Shown here piece after piece: positions 7,172 through 13,684 of a stretch of 18,687 nucleotides of DNA (position 1 is its first letter; the number at the start of each line of letters is the position of its first letter). Source of the DNA: an uncultured Anaerotruncus sp. (GTDB taxonomy: Bacteria > Bacillota > Clostridia > Oscillospirales > Ruminococcaceae); the NCBI GenBank assembly GCA_910586875.1, contig CAJUJI010000042.1, positions 1-18,687 of the forward strand, written 5' to 3'. A program made the position numbers and the translations under genes. Under the pieces are notes generated by a model. It made no database searches. It was given only the letters and a program-made list of their open reading frames with translations, and was not told the origin of the DNA.

Positions 7172-7203
7172 GAGTGGTAATTAACGGAATTTTCCTCCCA
7201 CCC
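7172..7203 (-). promoter_or_regulatory. L1-binding mRNA hairpin before rplA (mimic of 23S rRNA)
   Basis: On the minus-strand transcript, GGGUGG (7203-7198) pairs with CCACUC (7177-7172). Above it is an asymmetric loop of GA on the 5' side and eight bases (GUUAAUUA) on the 3' side, then a GGA/UCC stem with a four-base loop. The L1 stalk of 23S rRNA has the same plan: GGUGGGAGG, then CC, eight bases UUGAAAUA, and CCACC in E. coli as I recall it. The lower stem ends one base before the rplA AAGGAGG, so L1 bound here would hide the ribosome site. Confidence 0.75.
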
Positions 7204-7209
7204 GAGCGC

Positions 7210-7635
7210 TTAATCTACTACCTCGACGCCCATGCTGCGGCAGGTTCCTGCAATCATGCTGATTGCACTGTCGATGTTTGCCGCATTCAGGTCGGGCATT
7301 TTTGTCTCGGCAATCTTCTGAAGCTGCTCTCTGGTAATCTTGCCAACCTTGGTCTTGTTGGGGACGCCGGAGCCACTGTTGAGATTCAGCGCCTTCTTAA
7401 TCAAAACAGCCGCAGGCGGTGTTTTGGTAATAAAGCTAAAGGAACGGTCCGCATACACAGTAATGACAACCGGAATAATCAGGCCCACGTCATTTTTGGT
7501 ACGCTCGTTAAAGTCCTTAGTAAACGCCATGATGTTTACGCCATGCTGTCCCAGTGCAGGACCAACCGGCGGTGCAGGGGTTGCTTTCCCTGCCGGAATT
7601 TGCAGCTTGATATAGCCGACTACCTTTTGAGCCAT
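7210..7635 (-). CDS. rplK: 50S ribosomal protein L11
   Basis: A 141-residue ribosomal protein that binds the GTPase-associated region of 23S rRNA, contacts elongation factors and is needed for RelA activation. The N-terminal domain shows IKLQIPAGKATPAPPVGPALGQHGVNI (9-35), with the two prolines of the thiopeptide-binding region. The C-terminal rRNA-binding domain shows NKTKVGKITREQL and the closing GTCRSMGVEVVD. GGAGGTGC (7650-7643) precedes the ATG at 7635. It lies 119 bases after nusG and 58 bases before rplA; both gaps contain an L1-site-like hairpin. Confidence 0.98.
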   Translation of the reverse strand: MAQKVVGYIKLQIPAGKATPAPPVGPALGQHGVNIMAFTKDFNERTKNDVGLIIPVVITVYADRSFSFITKTPPAAVLIKKALNLNSGSGVPNKTKVGKITREQLQKIAETKMPDLNAANIDSAISMIAGTCRSMGVEVVD

Positions 7636-7657
7636 GTTAAAAGCACCTCCAAAATTA

Positions 7658-7698
7658 GTGGTTCATTTCGGGCGGCAGCATCCTGCCAACCCTCCCAC
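7658..7698 (-). promoter_or_regulatory. L1-binding mRNA hairpin before rplK (mimic of 23S rRNA)
   Basis: On the minus-strand transcript, GUGG (7698-7695) pairs with CCAC (7661-7658). The asymmetric loop is GA on the 5' side against the eight bases GAAAUGAA on the 3' side. Above it GGG pairs with CCC (7692-7690 with 7672-7670), topped by a GGCAG/CUGCC hairpin with a GAUC-like four-base loop. The 2 + 8 loop and flanking GUGG/CCAC match the L1 stalk of 23S rRNA. It ends 7 bases before the rplK GGAGGTGC. A second hairpin, AGCTGGC/GCCAGCT (7717-7700), abuts it on the 5' side. Confidence 0.7.
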
Positions 7699-7754
7699 AA
7701 GCTGGCCTTTGCCAGCTCATATTGCCGGATTTACACCAGCATCCTCATAAAAGA

Positions 7755-8276
7755 TTAGTCCAGTGGTTCGATTTGGTAGAGCTCCAGTTCGACAGGCACC
7801 TCTTTGCCCATCATCGAAACGGTTACCCGTACCAGCGCGTTTTGCAGATCGATTTCGTCCACCACGCCGATAAATCCTTCCAGATATCCGTCGGCAACTC
7901 GAACCGAATCGCCAACCGCGAAATTGACCTCGATATTTTTCTGTTCGACGCCCAGCCGCGCGACCTCCTCCTCTGTGAGCGGGACAGGCTTGCTGCCCGG
8001 CCCCACAAAGCCGGTGACGCCGCGGATGTTGCGCACCACATACCAACTATCGTCGGTCATAATCATCTTCACAAGCACATAACCAGGGAAGATTTTGCGC
8101 TCTACTTCGCGTTTTTTCTTGTCTGTGACCTCTACGACTGTTTCAGTAGGTACCTTGACCTCACCAATCAGGTCGTGCAGCTTGCGGTTTTCCACCGCCT
8201 TTTCAATGTTTGTAGCCACCTTATTCTCATAACCGGAATAGGTATGAACCACATACCATCTCATAGTGTCCGACAC
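7755..8276 (-). CDS. nusG: Transcription termination/antitermination factor NusG
   Basis: A 173-residue factor that binds RNA polymerase and modulates pausing, termination and coupling to the ribosome. The NGN domain (about 1-115) shows RWYVVHTYSGYE, KIFPGYVLVKM and WYVVRNIRGVTGFVG. The KOW domain (about 118-173) shows VGDSVRVADGYLEGFIGVVDEID. I use the GTG at 8276 because AGGAGGTGC (8289-8281) is well spaced from it; the internal ATG at 8264 would be 16 bases or more from that site. It follows secE by 45 bases, the normal order. Confidence 0.97.
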   Translation of the reverse strand: MSDTMRWYVVHTYSGYENKVATNIEKAVENRKLHDLIGEVKVPTETVVEVTDKKKREVERKIFPGYVLVKMIMTDDSWYVVRNIRGVTGFVGPGSKPVPLTEEEVARLGVEQKNIEVNFAVGDSVRVADGYLEGFIGVVDEIDLQNALVRVTVSMMGKEVPVELELYQIEPLD

Positions 8277-8321
8277 GCCGGCACCTCCTAAATCAAATCA
8301 TCATCAAAGCCAAGACCGGTT

Positions 8322-8546
8322 TCAGATAAGGCCAACGAACAGCTGGAGCAGCCCGCCCGCAATGGTATCCAGCGCCGCAACGACCAACGCCGCTAGCACC
8401 AGTACACCGATTACGATTGCGGTGTTTTTCACAATATGGGCTCTATCCGGCCAGACAATTTTTTTCATCTCGCCTTTAATATCCCTGAAAAACAGTTTCG
8501 TCCGCTCGATAAAGCCGGGTTTTTTCTGTGCCGCATTATCTGCCAT
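8322..8546 (-). CDS. secE: Preprotein translocase subunit SecE
   Basis: A 74-residue short-form SecE that clamps SecY in the membrane translocon. The conserved amphipathic segment FFRDIKGEMKKIVWPDR (about 19-35) lies before a single membrane helix (about 42-66, VIGVLVLAALVVAALDTIAGG). This is the usual size and layout for Firmicutes, which lack the extra helices of the E. coli protein. The ribosome site before the ATG at 8546 is poor (AAAGGCAGGG). It lies between rpmG and nusG in the standard order. Confidence 0.95.
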   Translation of the reverse strand: MADNAAQKKPGFIERTKLFFRDIKGEMKKIVWPDRAHIVKNTAIVIGVLVLAALVVAALDTIAGGLLQLFVGLI

Positions 8547-8566
8547 AATAAACCCTGCCTTTCACC

Positions 8567-8716
8567 TTACTTTGTTTCCCTGTGTAGTGTGTGCTTCCGG
8601 CAGAATCTGCAATATTTCTGCATTTCGAGCCTGTCCGGATCGTTCTTTTTGTTTTTCATCTTGTTGTAGTTGCGCTGCTTGCATTCTGTACAAGCCAGAG
8701 TGATTTTTACTCTCAT
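8567..8716 (-). CDS. rpmG: 50S ribosomal protein L33
   Basis: A 49-residue ribosomal protein read on the minus strand, beginning MRVKITLACTECKQRNYNK and ending RKHTLHRETK. Two CxxC pairs (Cys9/12 and Cys36/39) form the zinc ribbon, so this is the zinc-containing form of L33; many Firmicutes also carry a zinc-free paralogue induced on zinc starvation. AGGAGGTGC precedes the ATG at 8716, with AGGAGG at 8729-8724. It is the first gene of the rpmG-secE-nusG-rplK-rplA operon and lies 20 bases before secE. Confidence 0.95.
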   Translation of the reverse strand: MRVKITLACTECKQRNYNKMKNKKNDPDRLEMQKYCRFCRKHTLHRETK

Positions 8717-8787
8717 TTTCGGCACCTCCTGATAATACCGGAATTTTTTGCCTCCCTCATGAAAGGAAACACTGTGTTTTTGGACAT
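8713..8787 (-). CDS. Possible 24-codon leader ORF ahead of rpmG
   Basis: In the rpmG leader, an ATG at 8787 opens 24 codons (MSKNTVFPF..., ending RRCRK). The stop TGA overlaps the rpmG start as ATGA. AAAAGGG lies about 9 bases before the ATG and could serve as a ribosome site. The rpmG AGGAGG site lies inside its last codons as a pair of Arg codons. Such a short frame can arise by chance, and it shows no known family. The overlap and the upstream AAGGG are the only support. Confidence 0.2.
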   Translation of the reverse strand: MSKNTVFPFMREAKNSGIIRRCRK

Positions 8788-8816
8788 AAAAAATAACCCT
8801 TTTAAGAGGTGTGCTT

Positions 8817-8846
8817 ATTGTAGCATATTCGTACAGAGCTCGTCAA
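8817..8846 (-). promoter_or_regulatory. Sigma-A-type promoter of the rpmG operon
   Basis: On the minus strand, TTGACG (8846-8841), an 18-base spacer and TACAAT (8822-8817) form a strong vegetative promoter, with a TGC extended -10 just before the -10 hexamer. The predicted start near 8810 gives a leader of about 95 bases before the rpmG ATG. Confidence 0.8.
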
Positions 8847-8922
8847 GGCTTTTTTCGGCGATTGTGGAATATTTTGTGAAAGTTTTTGCCGCACAGCATC
8901 GGAAAAGGAGCCGCCTTGCAGC

Positions 8923-8995
8923 GATTTGTAGCAGAGTCCCAGTTTTCGCTGCCTGAAAGCTTGTTTCCCAGACAACTGCTACAAATCCGTTTGTA
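8923..8995. repeat. Long inverted repeat and overlapping TACAAA/TTTGTA dyad between divergent operons
   Basis: GATTTGTAGCAG (8923-8934) recurs as its perfect 12-base inverse CTGCTACAAATC (8976-8987), with 41 bases between. The right arm also overlaps a second dyad, TACAAA-tccg-TTTGTA (8980-8995), which ends 5 bases before the ddl -35 box. Both known promoters point away from this stretch, so neither should transcribe it. It is therefore either a DNA-level operator region or part of an unrecognised RNA. In the 350 bases between the rpmG and ddl starts, the leftward promoter, the ddl promoter and these repeats are all I can see. Confidence 0.55.
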
Positions 8996-9000
8996 CGCCC

Positions 9001-9029
9001 TTGCGTGCTATTTTCAGTTGTGATAGAAT
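9001..9029 (+). promoter_or_regulatory. Sigma-A-type promoter of the ddl operon
   Basis: TTGCGT (9001-9006), 17 bases, and TAGAAT (9024-9029) with an extended TGA just before the -10. Transcription would begin near 9036. It is placed between the dyad ending at 8995 and another at 9034-9051. Confidence 0.6.
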
Positions 9030-9033
9030 ATAA

Positions 9034-9051
9034 ATTGTATGATTTTACAAT
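9034..9051. repeat. ATTGTA/TACAAT dyad over the ddl transcription start
   Basis: ATTGTA (9034-9039) and TACAAT (9046-9051) are perfect inverse copies separated by six bases, covering the predicted ddl start site and the early leader. It could be an operator or a small leader hairpin. It echoes the TACAAA/TTTGTA dyad upstream of the -35. Confidence 0.35.
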
Positions 9052-9067
9052 GATTAGAGGGATTACT

Positions 9068-10132
9068 TTGAAAAAGAAAACGGTCGCAGTGCTGTTTGGC
9101 TCGATTTCAAGTGAATATGAAGTTTCCCTGCTTTCAGCAGCATCGGTGCTGCGCAATATTCCGCGCGCATCCTATGATGTGGTGATGCTCGGAATTACAA
9201 AGGATGGACGCTGGCTGGAATACACCGGCGAGATCGACCTGATCGAGCAGGATCAATGGCAGCAGAGCGGCTGCACCACACCGGCAATCCTCTCGCCCGA
9301 CCGTTCGGTGGGCGGTATCCAGCGTTTCACCCCCAACGGTGTCGAGACGGTAAAAATTGACCTTGTATTTCCTGTGCTGCATGGCGAGCACGGCGAGGAT
9401 GGCACGATGCAGGGCCTTTTGGAGTTGACCGGCATCCCCTATGTGGGTTGTGGTGTGCTTGCCTCCTCTACCTGCATGGATAAAGAAATCACACATATTT
9501 TGCTCGAGCAAGCAGGGATTGCCACCGCCGCTTACGAGGTGGTCACACAGCCGATGCTCGAACAGTTTGCACAGCTGGAGCAGCGTTTGGCAACAAAGCT
9601 GGGCTATCCTGTTTTTGTAAAACCGGCGAACACCGGCTCTTCGGTTGGCGTCAGCAAGGTGCGCAGCGCGGATGCGTTGCGCGATGCGTTAGAAACCGCG
9701 TTCCGCTACGACCGCAAGGTGCTCGCAGAACAAGCGATGGTCGGCGCGGAGGTGGAATGCGCGGTGCTCGGCAATTACGAGGACTGCATCGCGTCGGTGG
9801 TGGGCGAGATTGTGCCGCACCATGAATTCTACGATTACGCAGGGAAATACCTGGACAATTCCAGTGATTTGTATATTCCGGCGCGGATTGCAAACGAGGT
9901 CTCTGAGCAGGTCCGCACGACCGCCTGCCGCGCGTTCGCGGTGATGGGCTGCACAGGACTTGCGCGGGTGGACTTTTTTGTGCTGCAAGACGGCAGCATC
10001 CGCATCAACGAAATCAATACAATTCCTGGTTTCACCTCCATTTCGATGTACCCAAAGCTGTTTGACACAGCAGGAATTCCATACGATCAATTGATCGACC
10101 GGCTGCTCCAGCTCGCACAAAAAAGACACTAG
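9068..10132 (+). CDS. ddl: D-alanine--D-alanine ligase
   Basis: A 354-residue ATP-grasp enzyme that joins two D-alanines for the peptidoglycan stem peptide. The N-terminal domain shows VLFGSISSEYEVS (8-20). VFPVLHGEHGEDGTMQGLLE (100-119) and the ATP-grasp loop KPANTGSSVGVSK (185-197) follow. RVDFFVL and EINTIPGFTSISMYPKL (315-331) bind Mg-ATP and substrate. The omega-loop region FYDYAGKYLDNSSDLYIPA keeps a Lys-Tyr pair usual for D-Ala-D-Ala ligases. The N-terminus also resembles VanG-type D-Ala-D-Ser ligases, so substrate choice is not certain. I prefer the TTG at 9068 after AGAGGGA (9056-9062); the ATG at 9050 lacks a ribosome site, and the one at 9005 lies inside the promoter. It heads a run of six co-directional genes. 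Confidence 0.92.
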   Translation: MKKKTVAVLFGSISSEYEVSLLSAASVLRNIPRASYDVVMLGITKDGRWLEYTGEIDLIEQDQWQQSGCTTPAILSPDRSVGGIQRFTPNGVETVKIDLVFPVLHGEHGEDGTMQGLLELTGIPYVGCGVLASSTCMDKEITHILLEQAGIATAAYEVVTQPMLEQFAQLEQRLATKLGYPVFVKPANTGSSVGVSKVRSADALRDALETAFRYDRKVLAEQAMVGAEVECAVLGNYEDCIASVVGEIVPHHEFYDYAGKYLDNSSDLYIPARIANEVSEQVRTTACRAFAVMGCTGLARVDFFVLQDGSIRINEINTIPGFTSISMYPKLFDTAGIPYDQLIDRLLQLAQKRH

Positions 10133-10141
10133 GAGCAAAGC

Positions 10142-10597
10142 ATGATCGAAAAAACCGCCTGCTACTCCTTTTTTCTCATCCAAAGCGCCGGCGAGCTGGA
10201 CTTTCACAAGGGCTTTCTGCCAGAGGAAAACAGCGCGTTTTTGCCCAGTGAAATTACAAAGCTATTGGGAATAACGCCTTTTCGTACACACACCATCGGC
10301 GCCCTAAAACCCAATGGCAAAAGCCGCTATAATTTTTCCGCGTGGTATGGCTGCAAGCAGACCGAGCCGGAAACCAGCCGGTTTGACCAATGCTGGGAAA
10401 TTGTCCAACAGTTACAGCCGCATATTCAAGCATTGAAGGAAATCAAAGCGCAATATCGTGTAAATTTCAGCATTCAAATTTTTCCTTGTTCCAAAAACGA
10501 GGGGTGCGCGGTCATTGGATTTTCGCAGGAAATAATCAAGTTTTGCTATTTGACAGGAACCGAACTTGTGGTGGATATGGTTTGTTATCAGGATTAA
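10142..10597 (+). CDS. DUF4279-like protein of unknown function
   Basis: A 151-residue cytoplasmic protein with no signal or membrane segment. It fits DUF4279: a strand-rich N-terminus with a short ITKLLGITPFRTHTIGALKP segment (38-57), a conserved tryptophan in FSAWYGCK, then an amphipathic helix CWEIVQQLQPHIQALKEIK (96-114) and a strand pair ending IGFSQEIIKFCYLTGTELVVDM. The function of DUF4279 is not known to me. AGGAG (10131-10135) sits on the ddl stop, giving a 9-base gap and likely coupling, and murI begins 25 bases after. The position between two cell-wall precursor enzymes hints at, but does not show, a cell-wall link. Confidence 0.7.
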   Translation: MIEKTACYSFFLIQSAGELDFHKGFLPEENSAFLPSEITKLLGITPFRTHTIGALKPNGKSRYNFSAWYGCKQTEPETSRFDQCWEIVQQLQPHIQALKEIKAQYRVNFSIQIFPCSKNEGCAVIGFSQEIIKFCYLTGTELVVDMVCYQD

Positions 10598-10622
10598 GCA
10601 TTCTGTTGTGATGGAGGTTTTT

Positions 10623-11438
10623 ATGGACAATCGCGCCATTGGTATATTTGACTCCGGGCTGGGGGGCCTCACTACGGTAAAGGAGATGCAGCGGCTTTTG
10701 CCGCAGGAGCGCATCATCTATTTTGGGGATACCGGACGGGTACCCTATGGCTCCCGCAGCCGTGAAACCTTGCGCAAATACGCGATGCAGGATGTAGCCT
10801 TTCTCAAACAGTTTGACTGCAAGCTTATTATTGCTGCCTGTGGGACTATCAGCTCGGTGTTCACGCCGGAGATGCAACAGTCGATCGGCGTTCCATTCAC
10901 AGGGGTCGTACAGCCCACCGCGCAGGCCGCCTGCGCGGTCACAAACGGGCGCATCGGTGTGATTGGCACCTCGGCAACCATCCATTCCGGTGCATACGGG
11001 CGGGCTATTCGCGCGATCAATCCAAACGTACGCACCTTTGGGAATGCCTGCCCGTTATTTGTGCCGTTGGTGGAGAATGGATTTGTTCAGCCGGACAATG
11101 AAATTACCACACGGGTGGCGGAGATCTACCTAAAGCCTATCCAAGAAGCACAGGTGGATACATTGATTCTTGGCTGCACCCATTATCCATTGCTCACGCC
11201 GATTATTGACCGCTTGCTCAATTCCCAGGTGACCCTCATCAACGCAGGAGAACAGGCGGCGCGCTGGGCACAAAACTATCTGATGAGCAATGACCTGCTG
11301 GGGGATGGAGACGGCGCCTGTGAATATTTTATCAGCGACACCCCCGAGCTTTTTGCAGAAACAGCCGGCATCTTTTTGGGCGAGCCATTAAAGGATATTA
11401 CGCAGATTAGCATTGAAGAGCTCCAGGCAGCAATATAA
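10623..11438 (+). CDS. murI: Glutamate racemase
   Basis: A 271-residue cofactor-independent racemase that makes D-glutamate for peptidoglycan. FDSGLGGLT (9-17) carries the conserved Asp10-Ser11, and PYGSRS (41-46) and NACPLFVPLVENG (141-153) are conserved. The two catalytic cysteines are Cys73, in AACGTISS, and Cys185, in LGCTHYPLL. The residue after Cys73 is Gly instead of the Asn of the common CNT motif. The ATG at 10623 follows GGAGG (10613-10617); an in-frame upstream start would run into the DUF4279 gene. Together with ddl it forms a D-amino-acid supply unit. Confidence 0.95.
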   Translation: MDNRAIGIFDSGLGGLTTVKEMQRLLPQERIIYFGDTGRVPYGSRSRETLRKYAMQDVAFLKQFDCKLIIAACGTISSVFTPEMQQSIGVPFTGVVQPTAQAACAVTNGRIGVIGTSATIHSGAYGRAIRAINPNVRTFGNACPLFVPLVENGFVQPDNEITTRVAEIYLKPIQEAQVDTLILGCTHYPLLTPIIDRLLNSQVTLINAGEQAARWAQNYLMSNDLLGDGDGACEYFISDTPELFAETAGIFLGEPLKDITQISIEELQAAI

Positions 11439-11458
11439 AGCAGAAGGATGGAAATGGT

Positions 11459-11890
11459 ATGAAAAAGGACGTACTCATTGAAATTAAAGGAGTTTACCGC
11501 CAGGGCGGAGAGGAGGACCAAATCGAGCTGTGTACTGTTGGCTCCTATTACCGCCGCAACGGGCATTATTATATTGCTTATGATGAATCGGAGGCGACCG
11601 GCTTTGAGGATACCCACACCGTGCTCAAGGTGGAGGGCAGCGATCGGGTGACGCTGATCCGGTCCGGCAGCACCAAAAGTCAGCTGATCATCGAGCGCGG
11701 CGTGCGCCACCAGTGCCATTATGATACGGGGCTGGGGTCCATGACCATCGGTGTTTCAGGAAATCGGGTGGTTTCCCTCCTGAATGATGATGGAGGCCGG
11801 TTGGAATTCGCCTATACTTTGGATGTGAACACCTCGCTTGCCAGCGAAAATGCGGTATTTGTGCAGGTGCATCAATCCAGTATTTCATAA
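11459..11890 (+). CDS. ywiB: DUF1934 beta-barrel protein (YwiB family)
   Basis: A 143-residue protein of the DUF1934/YwiB family. It has a repeated beta-strand pattern (VLIEIKGVYRQGGEEDQIEL; YYIAYDESEATGFEDTHTVLKVEG; ITVGVS-like and LEFAYTLDVN segments) with a calycin-like barrel expected from the family. No catalytic residues are obvious. AAGGATGGA (11446-11454) precedes the ATG at 11459. In Bacillus subtilis, ywiB also lies immediately before argS, so the pairing here is conserved synteny and supports the name. The function is unknown. Confidence 0.85.
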   Translation: MKKDVLIEIKGVYRQGGEEDQIELCTVGSYYRRNGHYYIAYDESEATGFEDTHTVLKVEGSDRVTLIRSGSTKSQLIIERGVRHQCHYDTGLGSMTIGVSGNRVVSLLNDDGGRLEFAYTLDVNTSLASENAVFVQVHQSSIS

Positions 11891-11947
11891 ATTTTTTGCA
11901 GCACGGCAAAAAGCCCCAGTAGAAATAAAATAGGGATGTGTAAAAAA

Positions 11948-13642
11948 ATGACCAATCCGGTTTTTGAGACAAAACAAAAATTGCTTTCGCTGGTTTCAGA
12001 GGCGATACAGCAGGCGATCGCTGCGGGTGAGCTGCCCGCCTGCGAGACCCTGCCGGAATTTGTGGTGGAAATTCCGGCGGATACCACCCACGGAGATTTT
12101 GCTACCAACGCAGCAATGACCGGTGCGCGCGCCTTTAAGAGCGCGCCGCGCAAAATTGCAGAGGCAATCTGCAAACACCTCACCCTGGATGGCACCGACT
12201 TTGAACGGGTGGAGATCGCCGGTCCAGGATTTATCAATTTTTTCCTGGGAAAGAAGTGGTTTGCTGAGGTTGTACAGTCGGTGCTGAACGCTGGCACAGA
12301 CTACGGCCGCACCGATTACGGCAAAGGTGAAAAGGTGCAGATTGAGTTTGTTTCCGCCAACCCGACCGGCCCTATGCACATGGGCAACGCCCGTGGTGGC
12401 GCAATCGGAGACTGTTTGGCATCCGCAATGGATTGGGCGGGCTATCAGGTAACCCGTGAATTTTATGTCAATGACGCAGGCAACCAGATTGAAAAATTTG
12501 GCTGCTCGCTGGAGGCGCGCTATCTGCAAATATTCCGGGGAGAGGATGCAGTGGCCTTCCCAGAGGACGGCTACCACGGCGATGATATCCGGCAGCGTGC
12601 GCAGGAGTTCGCCGAGCTGCATGGTGAAAGCTATCTGGAGGTGGACAGCGCCAGCCGCCGCCAGGCGTTGGTGGATTATGCGCTGCCGCGGAATATTGAG
12701 AAGCTCAAGGCGGATTTGGAAAGCTACCGCATCTTTTACGATGTTTGGTTTTTGGAGAGCCAGCTGCATCACGGCGCGATTGACGCGGCGATTCAGCGCC
12801 TTTCCGAGCGTGGCATGACCTACGAAAAGGAGGGCGCACTTTGGTACAAGGCGACCGAAAACGGCGGCGAAAAGGATGAGGTGCTCATCCGTGCCAACGG
12901 CTTCCCCACCTATTTTGCGGCGGATATCGCCTACCACTACAATAAATTCGCGGTCCGCGGCTTTGAGCGGGTGATCAATGTTTGGGGCGCGGATCACCAC
13001 GGGCATGTGGCGCGGTTAAAGGGTGCGATGGACGCAATCGGGCTGGACGGCAGCAAGCTGGACATCATCCTCATGCAGCTTGTGCGGCTGATGAAGGACG
13101 GACAGCCCTACAAAATGTCCAAGCGCACCGGCAAGGCGGTTTCGCTGACCGATCTGATCGAGGATGTGCCGGTAGATGCTGCGCGTTTCTTTTTCAACAT
13201 GCGCGAGCCAAACTCCACCTTTGATTTTGACCTGGATTTGGCGGTTGAGCAGACCGCACAGAATCCGGTTTACTATGTACAGTACGCTCATGCAAGAATC
13301 TGCTCGATTCTGCGCAAGCTTGAGCAGGAACAGGTTTTGGCGCGCTGCTGCTCCTGTGGAGAGCTCTGCCAGCTCTGCGGACCGGATGAGCAACAGCTGA
13401 TCCGCTGTCTGGCACGTTTTCCGCAGGAGATTGTCGATGCCGCACGCTGCTATGACCCCGCTCGTTTGACCAAATACGCAGTGGAGCTCGCAACCGCGTT
13501 CCACCGGCTGTATACCACCTGCCGGATTAAAGGAGAGATCGAACCGCTGATGCAGGCGCGGCTAAATCTTTGCATCGCCACCAAGACGGTGCTTTGCAAT
13601 GTGCTGACACTGCTGAAAATTAACGTTTTGGAATCAATGTAA
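11948..13642 (+). CDS. argS: Arginyl-tRNA synthetase
   Basis: A 564-residue class I synthetase that charges tRNA-Arg. The N-terminal additional domain (about 1-110) has the DTTHGDFATNAAM segment. The catalytic core has FVSANPTGPMHMGNARGG with the HIGH-type HMGN at 144-147. Next come FYVNDAGNQIEKFG and WGADHHGHVARLKGA, then the KMSK loop at 389-392 (KMSKRTGKAV). The C-terminal helical anticodon-binding domain begins near 440, with NPVYYVQYAHARICSILRK. I use the ATG at 11948 rather than 11936, because the only SD-like sequence (AGGGATGTG, 11932-11940) overlaps the earlier one; this choice is not certain and differs by only four residues. Confidence 0.97.
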   Translation: MTNPVFETKQKLLSLVSEAIQQAIAAGELPACETLPEFVVEIPADTTHGDFATNAAMTGARAFKSAPRKIAEAICKHLTLDGTDFERVEIAGPGFINFFLGKKWFAEVVQSVLNAGTDYGRTDYGKGEKVQIEFVSANPTGPMHMGNARGGAIGDCLASAMDWAGYQVTREFYVNDAGNQIEKFGCSLEARYLQIFRGEDAVAFPEDGYHGDDIRQRAQEFAELHGESYLEVDSASRRQALVDYALPRNIEKLKADLESYRIFYDVWFLESQLHHGAIDAAIQRLSERGMTYEKEGALWYKATENGGEKDEVLIRANGFPTYFAADIAYHYNKFAVRGFERVINVWGADHHGHVARLKGAMDAIGLDGSKLDIILMQLVRLMKDGQPYKMSKRTGKAVSLTDLIEDVPVDAARFFFNMREPNSTFDFDLDLAVEQTAQNPVYYVQYAHARICSILRKLEQEQVLARCCSCGELCQLCGPDEQQLIRCLARFPQEIVDAARCYDPARLTKYAVELATAFHRLYTTCRIKGEIEPLMQARLNLCIATKTVLCNVLTLLKINVLESM

Positions 13643-13684
13643 ACTACAGATCAATTGGCGCAAGCCGGAAAGGACACTAAAACG

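Noticed and set aside
7051..7758. Plus-strand 235-codon frame over rplK and its leader
   Set aside because: Antisense to rplK and the L1-like hairpins; no ribosome site or known domain.
8591..8956. Plus-strand 121-codon frame across rpmG and the intergenic region
   Set aside because: It runs antisense to rpmG and through its promoter; composition and start context are not gene-like.
8923..8987. 12-bp inverted repeat as an insertion-sequence end or a terminator
   Set aside because: No transposase, no target duplication and no T-run beside either arm.
11996..13006. Long minus-strand open frame of 336 codons opposite argS
   Set aside because: It lies wholly antisense to a complete, motif-confirmed argS, has no recognisable domain, and no ribosome site; GC-rich third positions on the coding strand explain the open frame.
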